Source: Methylocaldum marinum (GTDB lineage Bacteria; Pseudomonadota; Gammaproteobacteria; Methylococcales; Methylococcaceae). From it: DNA of 64,000 bases. Positions within the stretch are counted from its first letter, which is position 1. The number at the start of each line of letters is the position of its first letter. The notes under the pieces are model-generated. The model was not told the DNA's origin, did no database searches, and was given only the letters and a program-made list of their open reading frames with translations. Where the stretch lies: positions 4,281,501 to 4,345,500 of the forward strand of contig NZ_AP017928.1 in assembly GCF_003584645.1 (NCBI RefSeq). Direction: 5' to 3'. The position numbers and the translations under genes are program-made. Below, piece by piece: positions 26,160-34,347 of this stretch.

Positions 26160-27347
26160 TCAGCACAGGCGATTCGCGATATCGACGGTTTCCCAAGGAA
26201 GATCGGTGAACGAGGTGCCCAGGTGTCCATGCGCGGGCAGCAATCGATAAAATTCCCCTTTGTATAGCGCCGGCAAATACCGCAAGCCGAATTTTCGGAT
26301 GATTGCGCCCAGGCGGAAATCGATACAGTCTTCGAGTCTGTTCTTGAGCGTATCCTCGTCGACAGTACCCGTACCGAAAGTTATCACCTGAATGCTCACC
26401 GGCCGGGCCAGGCCTATCGTGTAGCTCAGCTGGACCTCGCATTCCTCCGCAAGGCCGGCCGCTACCACGTTTTTGGCGGCATAGCGAGCGGCGTAGGCAC
26501 CGACCCGGTCAATCCGGCAGGGATCTTTTCCGGACAAGGCCGATCCTGAATGCCGCGCGTAACCGCCATACGTGTCGCTCGCCGACTTTCGCCCGGTCAT
26601 CCCCGAGTGTGCAGCGGGGCCGGTCTTCGGAAAAATGCCCCGAGGATTAATGAAGACATCCGTTTGATCGTCCGGCCGAACTGTTTCGCCGGCAAAAGCG
26701 GGGTTGACCACGTGGTTGAGGAGATCGGTGCGGAGCTGGGCTGCATCGACCTGACCGCCGCCTTGAGGGCCGGCGATGAGGGTAATGCTATGGATTCGGC
26801 CCGGTTTTCCGTTTTCGAATTCTACACCCACCTGAGTGGTGCAGTCGGGCGATAAGTAGGAAACGGTCTTGCTCTCGCGCGCCACGGTCAGCTGCCGGGC
26901 CAGGCGGTTGGCCATGGTTATGGGAAACGGCATCAGTTCGGTCGTGTGATTGCAAGCAAAGCCGAACTGAGTAATCTGATTGCGAACGGTGATCCGGTCG
27001 ATTTCCTTGTCGTTCAATTCCCGCTCGTCCCATTCGTACCGCTGATCGAGGGGCTGTGCCATGAGGCTGGTAACCACGGTGCATTCGGCGGCATCGAAAT
27101 CCTCCTTGCGATAGCCGATTCCGCCGATGACCAGTCGTGCCAGGTCAGGAATGTCCACGGTCGCTTTCGATGCGAAGCGGGCGGCGATGAAAGCGATGCC
27201 TTTCGACAAGGCGCATTCGGTTACGATATGAGAGTACGGATCCTGTTGGAGAAACCGGTCGACGATAGCGTCGCTGATCGTGTCGCACAGCCGATCCGGG
27301 TGTCCTTCCGTCACCGATTCCGACGTAAACAAAAAGCTCTTTTTCAT
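26160..27347 (-). CDS. Divergent S-adenosylmethionine synthetase homologue
   Basis: A 395-residue MetK-fold protein. It keeps the opening SESVTEGHPD (His16, Asp18), TGRK (253-254 as Arg-Lys), SGKDP (Lys274) and Asp280. By alignment to E. coli MetK (mature numbering), Asp118 in GAGDQG is Asn123 (VRNQ), Lys165 is Thr170, Asp238 is His247 and Lys269 is Arg278. These are residues important for catalysis or metal binding, so ordinary SAM synthesis is doubtful. ATG 27347 follows GGAGGGG and overlaps the ATPase stop (ATGA); a longer frame upstream lies inside the ATPase gene. Probably a specialised paralogue; the housekeeping metK should be elsewhere. Confidence 0.8.
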   Translation of the reverse strand: MKKSFLFTSESVTEGHPDRLCDTISDAIVDRFLQQDPYSHIVTECALSKGIAFIAARFASKATVDIPDLARLVIGGIGYRKEDFDAAECTVVTSLMAQPLDQRYEWDERELNDKEIDRITVRNQITQFGFACNHTTELMPFPITMANRLARQLTVARESKTVSYLSPDCTTQVGVEFENGKPGRIHSITLIAGPQGGGQVDAAQLRTDLLNHVVNPAFAGETVRPDDQTDVFINPRGIFPKTGPAAHSGMTGRKSASDTYGGYARHSGSALSGKDPCRIDRVGAYAARYAAKNVVAAGLAEECEVQLSYTIGLARPVSIQVITFGTGTVDEDTLKNRLEDCIDFRLGAIIRKFGLRYLPALYKGEFYRLLPAHGHLGTSFTDLPWETVDIANRLC

Positions 27348-30300
27348 GCTCGCCCCTCCTTCCGCCGTGAGACGGTTTTGAGCCCCTCGTTGATCAAGAA
27401 CGGTGCCGTAGCCCCACCCGCGATCGCAATCCAATCGAGGATGCCGATGGGCGAGAGCCTAAGCAGATTGCGCAAGGGCGGCAGGAACGCCGCGCCCACT
27501 TGAAGCGCGGCCGAGCCCAGCAAGGCCGCATCCAGGAGCCGGTTGGGCGGCCGCTTATCCCTGTTGAATACCCCGGTGCGCTCGGACCGGCAACTGAAAG
27601 CGTGCAGCAATTGGCCGAGCGTGATGGTCATGAAGGCGTCAGTTCCCGCTTTGGTCGCTAAGCCGTATCGGCTAAGGCTGAATCCGTAAACGGCCATGGC
27701 GCCGCCGGAGAGAAGCAAGGATTCGCGCATCAAGCGTACCGCATCCGCTCGCCGTACGATAGGCTCTGTTGGATCGCGGGGCGGCTGTTTCAATACATCC
27801 TGCTCGGGTGGTTCGAGCGCTAAGCCGAGGCCGGGCAGAATGTCGGTCAACAGGTTGATCCAAAGCAGCTGAATCGGATTGAGCACTTCGCCGGCACCCA
27901 AAGCCGTGCCGATCAGCATGATCTCGACTTCGCTCAAGTTGCTGGATACAAGGAAATGCAAGCTCTTGCGAATGTTCGAATAAATCGTCCGTCCCTGCTC
28001 GACGGCGCTGATCATGGTGTGCAAATTGTCGTCTTCCAGAACGATATCGGCGACCGACCGAGCCACTTCGGCGCCGCGACCGCCAAGCGCCACGCCCACA
28101 TCGGCGGCTTTCAAGGCTGGACTGTCGTTGACGCCGTCGCCGGTCATCGCCACCACGTGCCCGGTTCTTTGCAAAGCCTGTACGATACGCAGCTTGTGCG
28201 CCGGACTGACCCGAGCGAATACCGTCGTATCCTTGACGATGCCTGCGAGCAGTTCCGGGTCGACTTTGTCCAGGCTGGCGGAATCGATGATTTCCAGTGT
28301 CTTGTCTCCGTTCAGCCCCAAACGTTTGGCGACGGAGAAGGCGGTCGGGCTCTGATCCCCGGTAATCATCACGGTGCTGATTCCGGCATCGTGGAACCTG
28401 GCCATGAGTTCGGCCATGCCGGGGCGAACGGTGTCCTCCATGCCGATCAAGCCCAGCCAGATCAAATTCCGGCAGGCGGACGCGGTGTCGGTATTTTCGG
28501 CGTAGCCGAAGGCCACGCCGAGGACTCGCAGCGCTTGGCCGGCCAAGCGTTCGTTTTGCGTCATGATCGACGCAATGTGCGCTTCGCCGAGTTTCACGGG
28601 CTCGCCGCCACTGAGCCTGTGCGTGCACAAACCGAGCACGTCTGCCGGACTGCCCTTGACCGCTACCAGAAATTTGCCGTCTCCGGTCTCGTGAAGCGTG
28701 GCCATGTACGGACGGTCCTCGGCCCGATGTATGGTTTTGATGAGCCGGTGGCGTTTGCGGAGTACTCTTGCGTCTTCGCCCGCGTCCAAAGCGATCTCGA
28801 CCAAAGCCGACTCGGTGGGTGTTCCGTCGAGCTGGAACCCGTCCCCGTTTTCGATCAGCTTGACCTCGCTGCACAAGCATACGATTTGAAGCAGTCGGTC
28901 GAGGTCTTTCAGCTCGGCTCGATTGAGCGGTTCTCCGTTTACCAATAAGCTGCCGTTCGCGCGGGTCACGGAGATCTCCGGCATTTCGATGCTTACGGCA
29001 CGCATCCTGTTTTCGGTGAGTGTTCCGGTCTTATCGAGGCAAAGGGTTCGCACCGAACCGAGACTCTCCACGGCGGGCAATTGCCGGACAAGTACGTGGC
29101 GGCCTTGCATTCGTCGGATTCCAAGGGCCAGGGTGGTAGTCGCCACCGTCGGCAAGCCTTCCGGAACCGCCGCGACGGCCAGCGAGATCGAAGATTTCAA
29201 CATCTGCAGCCAGCCGAAACCGCGCAGCAGGCCGAGACCGAACATCGCCGCGCAGATTCCGCCGGAAAACAGCGCGAGCTGCGTGCCCATATGGTCCAAC
29301 TGGCGCTGCAACGGCGTCTCCGGCGGTTTAACGGTCCCTACCAGGGATTGAATGACGCCGATCTCGGTGCGGCGCCCGGTGGACACGGTTACGGCCGTCC
29401 CGCTGCCGCCGGTGACGACGGTACCGCGATGGACCATATTCTTGCGGTCGGCCAGAGGGGTATCCGCGGCAGCGAAAGCGTCATGATGCTTGCCGATGGG
29501 AAGGCTTTCCCCGGTCAGAGCGGATTCGTCGACGGTTAGTCTGCTGCTGGCGATGAGGCGAGCATCTGCGGCGACGAAGGTGCCCGGCTCAAGTACGAGA
29601 ACATCGCCCGGCACCACGTTTTCGACCGCTATTTCCGTTCTTTCGCCATCGCGGATGGCCAGTGTCCGGGTCGGCGTCAGCGTGGCCAGAGAACCGATGA
29701 TTCTTTCTGCTTCACTTTCTGTGAAATAGCCGATGCCGGCGTTGATCAGCACTACGCCAAGGATGGCCACGGCGTCGGCAATACCGCCGGTGGCAATGGA
29801 AACCACCGCCGACACGCCGAGCAATGCGACCGGAGGACTCATGAACTGCGCCGCAAGCATGGCCATGGCCGAACGCGGCTTTTGTTGGCGCAAGGTATTG
29901 GGTCCATGCCGGCGGAGACGGTCCTTGGCAAGTTTCCCGTTCAAGCCGCCCCGACCCGAATCCAGTGTCGCGAGGACCTCGTCGGCTCCCATCGTGTGCC
30001 AGAGTCGACTCTCGGAAGAATTTTCGAAATCCGAATTCTCGACCACGTGAAGCGGCGGTTTTCCGGGAACGGACTTTCTGCTGTTCGCCGGTCCGATTCC
30101 GAATACGCCGGATTCGTTGACGCGGGAATGTCCTTGATTCTTGTTCGGCCTGTCGGACTCGGTTTTGGAGTTTCGGTGTATTCGGGCGCAAGACTCGAGT
30201 TCGGCGAGGATGAGGGCGGCAGGCTGCTCCGCTCTGAACCGGACCAGGGCTGTGCCGGTGAGCGGATTGGCGCTGACCGATACGATCCAGCGACTTTTTC

Positions 30301-30475
30301 CCGGCAGCGCTTCGAGTGCTTGCTTCATGTCTTCCGAGCGGTAAAGGCCGAGGATTTTGACCCGAATGCGGCCGGGAGTACCCTGATGGGCGAGCATGGC
30401 CAGGGTCGGTCCGGCGGGGAGCGATTTGGAGGAGTGACTTTGCTGCCGGGCGCTTTGATCGAGCGGATCGTTCAT
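27344..30475 (-). CDS. P-type cation ATPase, SERCA-like, with N-terminal HMA-like domain
   Basis: A 1043-residue pump. Residues about 20-90 have an HMA-like pattern (TPGRIRVKILG ... ANPLTGTALVRF) without CxxC. A linker is followed by the P-type core: LTGES, the phosphorylated Asp in DKTGTLTE and MTGDGVNDSPAL. Ion-site residues of Ca2+-ATPases are conserved: PEGLP in helix M4, SSNLSEVE in M5, and INLLTD in M6. This favours Ca2+ (or Mn2+) export over copper or zinc. Start ATG 30475 is chosen because upstream residues look non-conserved and start in the intergenic gap; the frame stays open to 30562. Translationally coupled to the MetK homologue. Confidence 0.85.
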   Translation of the reverse strand: MNDPLDQSARQQSHSSKSLPAGPTLAMLAHQGTPGRIRVKILGLYRSEDMKQALEALPGKSRWIVSVSANPLTGTALVRFRAEQPAALILAELESCARIHRNSKTESDRPNKNQGHSRVNESGVFGIGPANSRKSVPGKPPLHVVENSDFENSSESRLWHTMGADEVLATLDSGRGGLNGKLAKDRLRRHGPNTLRQQKPRSAMAMLAAQFMSPPVALLGVSAVVSIATGGIADAVAILGVVLINAGIGYFTESEAERIIGSLATLTPTRTLAIRDGERTEIAVENVVPGDVLVLEPGTFVAADARLIASSRLTVDESALTGESLPIGKHHDAFAAADTPLADRKNMVHRGTVVTGGSGTAVTVSTGRRTEIGVIQSLVGTVKPPETPLQRQLDHMGTQLALFSGGICAAMFGLGLLRGFGWLQMLKSSISLAVAAVPEGLPTVATTTLALGIRRMQGRHVLVRQLPAVESLGSVRTLCLDKTGTLTENRMRAVSIEMPEISVTRANGSLLVNGEPLNRAELKDLDRLLQIVCLCSEVKLIENGDGFQLDGTPTESALVEIALDAGEDARVLRKRHRLIKTIHRAEDRPYMATLHETGDGKFLVAVKGSPADVLGLCTHRLSGGEPVKLGEAHIASIMTQNERLAGQALRVLGVAFGYAENTDTASACRNLIWLGLIGMEDTVRPGMAELMARFHDAGISTVMITGDQSPTAFSVAKRLGLNGDKTLEIIDSASLDKVDPELLAGIVKDTTVFARVSPAHKLRIVQALQRTGHVVAMTGDGVNDSPALKAADVGVALGGRGAEVARSVADIVLEDDNLHTMISAVEQGRTIYSNIRKSLHFLVSSNLSEVEIMLIGTALGAGEVLNPIQLLWINLLTDILPGLGLALEPPEQDVLKQPPRDPTEPIVRRADAVRLMRESLLLSGGAMAVYGFSLSRYGLATKAGTDAFMTITLGQLLHAFSCRSERTGVFNRDKRPPNRLLDAALLGSAALQVGAAFLPPLRNLLRLSPIGILDWIAIAGGATAPFLINEGLKTVSRRKEGRA

Positions 30476-30602
30476 CGAAAAAACCGCTTCGCGACGGGGA
30501 GTGATGTCTGCCTGCCGAGATGAACAGTCATTATGGCTTCGAGATTTTGCTGCTGGACGCAAGAGATCCAGTTTGCCTGAGCATGGTTACGAAAATGTGA
30601 CA

Positions 30603-31910
30603 CTAGGGCAGAGATCTATTGCGCGGTGCCGCCAACCGTCCATGGACGTATGTCGCACCAACGTGCCGCTCGTCCGCCAGGTGCAACAAACAAAACAGCT
30701 GATCCATTGCGTTTTCGCAGCGACCGAGCCGCGCGGCAAGATATGAGTCCTGCTCGTAGTCGAGCACGAAAAAATCGGCACTTTTTCCCGTTTCGAAGCT
30801 GCCCGCCTCATGCTCGAGGCCGAGTGCCTTTGCTCCACCCAGCGTCGCGAGATAGAGCAAGTGACAAGCATCCAAACGGCAGTCCCGCAGCTGTTGCACT
30901 TTATAGGCTTGCGAAAGTTCGCGCCACACGGAAAACTGCGTACCGGCACCGACATCGGTACCCATTGCCACCCGGATCCCGCGTGTCAAGTGTTTTTGCA
31001 GCGGAAACAACCCGCTTCCAAGATAGGCGTTGCTGGTGGGGCAGTGGCAAACGGCACAGGCCGCTTCGGCCATGCGGTCCAGTTCGGCATCCGTGGTATG
31101 GATACTGTGAGCCAGCATCGTACGTTCCGTGATCAGCCCGAAACCGTCGTAAACGTCGAGATAGTGCCGGCTTCGTGGAAATGCGGCCCGCACCGCGGCA
31201 GTCTCCGTTCGAGTTTCGTTGATATGGGTTTGCAGATAGGTTTCCGGATGGCATTTCAGCAGCGCGCCGCACATTTCCAGCAACGCGGGCGAACAGGATA
31301 ATGCGAACCGGGGCGTTATGGCGTAGTACAGCCGCGGGGTAGTTCGACACAAGCCGATGAGCTTTTCGACCGGATCGAGCGACTGTTCGGCGGTTCGCAA
31401 CAGTATCGGCGGTGCGTTTCGGTCCATCAAGGTCATGCCGGTGATCAGTCGAATGCCGGATCGAGCGGCCGCGTCGAACAGGGCGAGATTCGCGTCGTAG
31501 AACTGTGAGCCGAAAACCATCGCGGTGGTCGTTCCGCAAGCCAGCAGATGCCTGACGAATCGTTCCGCAGCAGCCCGGGCAAAGAGTTCATCGGCGAAGC
31601 TGGCCTCGGCCGGATAGACGGTATTTTCCAGCCAATCCAGCAAACCGTTTCCGGGGCCTGCGGTTGCGTAGAATTGAGGGAAGTGCAGATGTCCATCGAT
31701 GAGGCCGGGGATCAGCCAGGCGTTGCCGTGGTCGATGATTTCGCTATTCGGGAATGCCTCGAAGACGGCATTGCGTTCTCCGAGCAGGCCAATCCGGCCT
31801 GATCGGTCTATCGCCAGCGCGCCCTGCTCGATGATTTCCAGCGCCTCTTCCGCGCCAAACGGATCGCCCCGCACATGAGCGATCGTGCCGGTATGTATGG
31901 TCATGGACAT
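30603..31910 (-). CDS. guaD: Guanine deaminase
   Basis: Amidohydrolase-fold purine salvage enzyme of 435 residues that converts guanine to xanthine and ammonia. The metal ligands are visible in IDGHLHFPQ (HxH), a His in QTHINET, AHSIHTTDAEL and MGTDVGAGTQFSVWREL; these match guanine deaminase specifically rather than cytosine or adenine enzymes. An alternative start two codons in (31904) is possible. Same strand as the P-type ATPase, 127 bases upstream of it; no purine-transport or xanthine-degradation genes are adjacent. Confidence 0.9.
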   Translation of the reverse strand: MSMTIHTGTIAHVRGDPFGAEEALEIIEQGALAIDRSGRIGLLGERNAVFEAFPNSEIIDHGNAWLIPGLIDGHLHFPQFYATAGPGNGLLDWLENTVYPAEASFADELFARAAAERFVRHLLACGTTTAMVFGSQFYDANLALFDAAARSGIRLITGMTLMDRNAPPILLRTAEQSLDPVEKLIGLCRTTPRLYYAITPRFALSCSPALLEMCGALLKCHPETYLQTHINETRTETAAVRAAFPRSRHYLDVYDGFGLITERTMLAHSIHTTDAELDRMAEAACAVCHCPTSNAYLGSGLFPLQKHLTRGIRVAMGTDVGAGTQFSVWRELSQAYKVQQLRDCRLDACHLLYLATLGGAKALGLEHEAGSFETGKSADFFVLDYEQDSYLAARLGRCENAMDQLFCLLHLADERHVGATYVHGRLAAPRNRSLP

Positions 31911-32096
31911 CCGGACTCAACGCTCCTTTTAACCTGTCTTCTACCAAGAGAGTCGATGCCGATAGGCCAGAAACGCTTCGACACGCTCCGAGCAGGTGGC
32001 CTATTGCTATTGCCTCGAATCGAGTGAGGCATATTACGCCGTCTACATTCCGGTTCTCGCATACCTGAGATCTCGCGGTGCTTCCTTCACGCCCGT

Positions 32097-32900
32097 TTAG
32101 AGGCCCAGCAAGGCCGGTAGTTCGTTCACGGAGTCGATGATCCGGTCGGGCCGGATGGATGACGTCTGTACATAGCGATCCCGATATTTGCCGGTTTTAA
32201 CCAGGATACCCGTCAGTCCGGCCTTCTGGCCGCCGCCGATATCGGAATCGATGTCGTCCCCGACGATGGCGGCTTCTCCTGCGTTCACGCCCATATCCTC
32301 CAGGGCGATTCGGAAGAAATCCGGAGATGGTTTTCCCATCAGCGTGGCCTCGACACCGCTGCAATATTCCAACGCTGCGACGAATCCGCCGATATCCATC
32401 CTGAGGCCCGTTTCGGTCTGCCAGAATCGGCTTTTGTGGACGGCGACCAGCCCCGCGCCCTGCATCAGTCGGTTGAATGCACGGTTGAGCAAGCCGTAGG
32501 ACCAGTTTTCGCCGATATCGCCGACGACGATATATTCGGCCTGTTCGATGTCGACCTCGGCAACACCGGCGAAATCGCGCTTGACGTCCTCGGTCAGCAG
32601 CAGGGCGCAGAGTGGCGAACCACGGCGTTTCAGATAGCCCAAGACCGCCTGCGGAGCGCTCAGAATTTCAGCGGGACCGATGTCGAAACCGAGTTTCCGC
32701 AGTTTCTCGTGCAGCGAGGCTAGGGCCTGTGTGCTGGTATTGGTGATGATACGAAACGGATAGCCCTCGGCGCGAATGCGCCGGATGGCGTCCGGGGCCC
32801 CTTCGATGGCGCGTGAGCCTACGCAAAGCACCCCATCGAGGTCGAATAGGATGCCTTTGACGCCGGTGATCGAGTCTGAGGTGCCGAGTTCGGAATTCAT
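32097..32900 (-). CDS. HAD-superfamily hydrolase, subfamily IIA (NagD/LHPP-like)
   Basis: A 267-residue phosphatase. HAD motif I is FDLDGVL, motif II TNTSTQ, motif III MGKPSPDFF (Lys) and motif IV IVGDDIDSDIGGGQKAG. A C2-type cap lies between motifs II and III, as in NagD, 4-nitrophenyl phosphatase and the LHPP group (TIGR01458-like). The substrate cannot be read from the sequence. It stands alone between guaD and the HDOD gene on the same strand. Confidence 0.85.
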   Translation of the reverse strand: MNSELGTSDSITGVKGILFDLDGVLCVGSRAIEGAPDAIRRIRAEGYPFRIITNTSTQALASLHEKLRKLGFDIGPAEILSAPQAVLGYLKRRGSPLCALLLTEDVKRDFAGVAEVDIEQAEYIVVGDIGENWSYGLLNRAFNRLMQGAGLVAVHKSRFWQTETGLRMDIGGFVAALEYCSGVEATLMGKPSPDFFRIALEDMGVNAGEAAIVGDDIDSDIGGGQKAGLTGILVKTGKYRDRYVQTSSIRPDRIIDSVNELPALLGL

Positions 32901-33042
32901 GGGATATCGGAGAGGTTGTCCATGCCCGTATTTCCTATTTATGGTCCGGCATTACGCCTTGTTCCGCAATCTCGCGGCGGGGTGGAATCGACCCGCTGAC
33001 CGCACCGGGAGCGCCTCCAAATAGCCGGGACTCCGCTGTGGA

Positions 33043-33915
33043 TCAGGATATGACAGCGAAACTCGGTTTGATGGTTTCGAAGATATCGAAAGTCTGGATC
33101 CAGGCCTCCTGAATGATTCCGGGAACTGATTCCAGGGAGAGTCCGAGCAGCTGCCAGGCGCCCTTGTCGACTCCGGGGTCCTCTGCGCTCATCACTTCGT
33201 CCGGATTGACACTAGGCTCGATATAGGTGGCAAGAGTGCTGGCCACATGAATGAGGGCGGCATTCTTTCGATGGGCCGGCGGAGCTTGGTTGGGGGCCAG
33301 CTGATGCGCTACCGCCAACTGCAGGCGCTCGGGGAGTTTCCAGTTTTGCAACAGAGCCGCGCCGAGTTCCGCGTGAGTGAAACCGAATACCCGATACTCC
33401 GCGGCGTTGATCGCATCTTGGTTGCGTCCGCTGAGTTCCAGAACCAGCCGGTACTGCTCCGGACGGCAGGAGTAGAACACGAGTCGGCCTACTTTGTGCA
33501 GCAATCCGGCCACGAACAGAGGTTCGTTTTCGAACATCTTGCAGCGGAACGCCAGGGAGCGTGCGATGACACCACAGGCGATGCTATTGAGCCAAAATCG
33601 CTCCATGTCCACCCATTGCGGCGGAATTCCCCTGAACGTATTCGCCACCGACGTCGCCAGAATCAAATCCCGCACGGCGTTGCGGCCGAGCAGGGAGATC
33701 GCCTGCGAAACCGTCTCAATTTTACGCGGTACGCCGATAAAGGTGCTGTTCGCCAGTTTCAACAACCTGGCGGTCAAGGCCGGATCGTTGACGATGACTT
33801 CGCCGATCGCGCTATTGGTCGAATCGGGAGATTCCAAGAGTTGAGTCAGTCTCAGACTCACCTCGGGCAGGGATAAGAGCGTCTTCACTTCTTTTACGAG
33901 TGCTTGGGCAGTCAT
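33043..33915 (-). CDS. HDOD domain protein
   Basis: A 290-residue single-domain HDOD protein. Residues about 20-215 carry the typical pattern LPEVSLRLTQLLESPDST, VIVNDPALTARLLKLANS and ISLLGRNAVRDLILATS; the metal-binding HD residues of true HD phosphohydrolases are not conserved, as usual in HDOD. These proteins act in signalling in many proteobacteria. It lies near two c-di-GMP genes (34348-35853, 40713-44117), so a link to that network is possible. Confidence 0.85.
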   Translation of the reverse strand: MTAQALVKEVKTLLSLPEVSLRLTQLLESPDSTNSAIGEVIVNDPALTARLLKLANSTFIGVPRKIETVSQAISLLGRNAVRDLILATSVANTFRGIPPQWVDMERFWLNSIACGVIARSLAFRCKMFENEPLFVAGLLHKVGRLVFYSCRPEQYRLVLELSGRNQDAINAAEYRVFGFTHAELGAALLQNWKLPERLQLAVAHQLAPNQAPPAHRKNAALIHVASTLATYIEPSVNPDEVMSAEDPGVDKGAWQLLGLSLESVPGIIQEAWIQTFDIFETIKPSFAVIS

Positions 33916-34347
33916 CGGTTTAACCTATTGTTCTTGGTGTTGCTGCGTTTTTCTAGAAGCGGGACCTGTCCGCCTGAATCGGCTGGAAACGCCCTCTGGA
34001 TTCGGCTGGTGCGAAATTCAGCGTAGGATCGAGCCGCGCCATACTCGATTGCACAGCCGGCCTGTCCGGCTTCAGCTGAGCTTTTGCGGGCCGGTTAGTT
34101 ATGCACGGGCGGTTTCTCGAAACGGTTCACCGCGTAGCGAGCACACGTCCTGCGATGGAGCGGCCATGTAGAAGTGTAGTCGTCTTGAGAAAACCGTCCC
34201 TGTACTGCAAAAGGATGACTCGGAAGGGCCTACGTGCCGCCGGCAAGGTATGGTGTTTTGCGGGAGGCTCCGAAAACCGGGATCACCCGTTGGAGACGGG
34301 AGATCGACCCTTGCAGGGGCGGCGAGGTCCGCTGCTGAAGGCGGTCC
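33916..34347. other. Intergenic region between HDOD and diguanylate cyclase genes
   Basis: I see no convincing gene in these 432 bases. A small inverted pair (CCCGTTGGAGACGGG near 34287-34301) is present. I compared the region with the c-di-GMP riboswitch (GEMM) core and did not find its conserved A-rich and GNRA elements. It should contain the HDOD promoter. Confidence 0.4.

Noticed and set aside
33916..34347. c-di-GMP riboswitch upstream of the HDOD gene
   Set aside because: Phrases such as TGCAAAAGG and GGTATGG recall GEMM fragments, but the tetraloop-receptor and stem arrangement could not be built.
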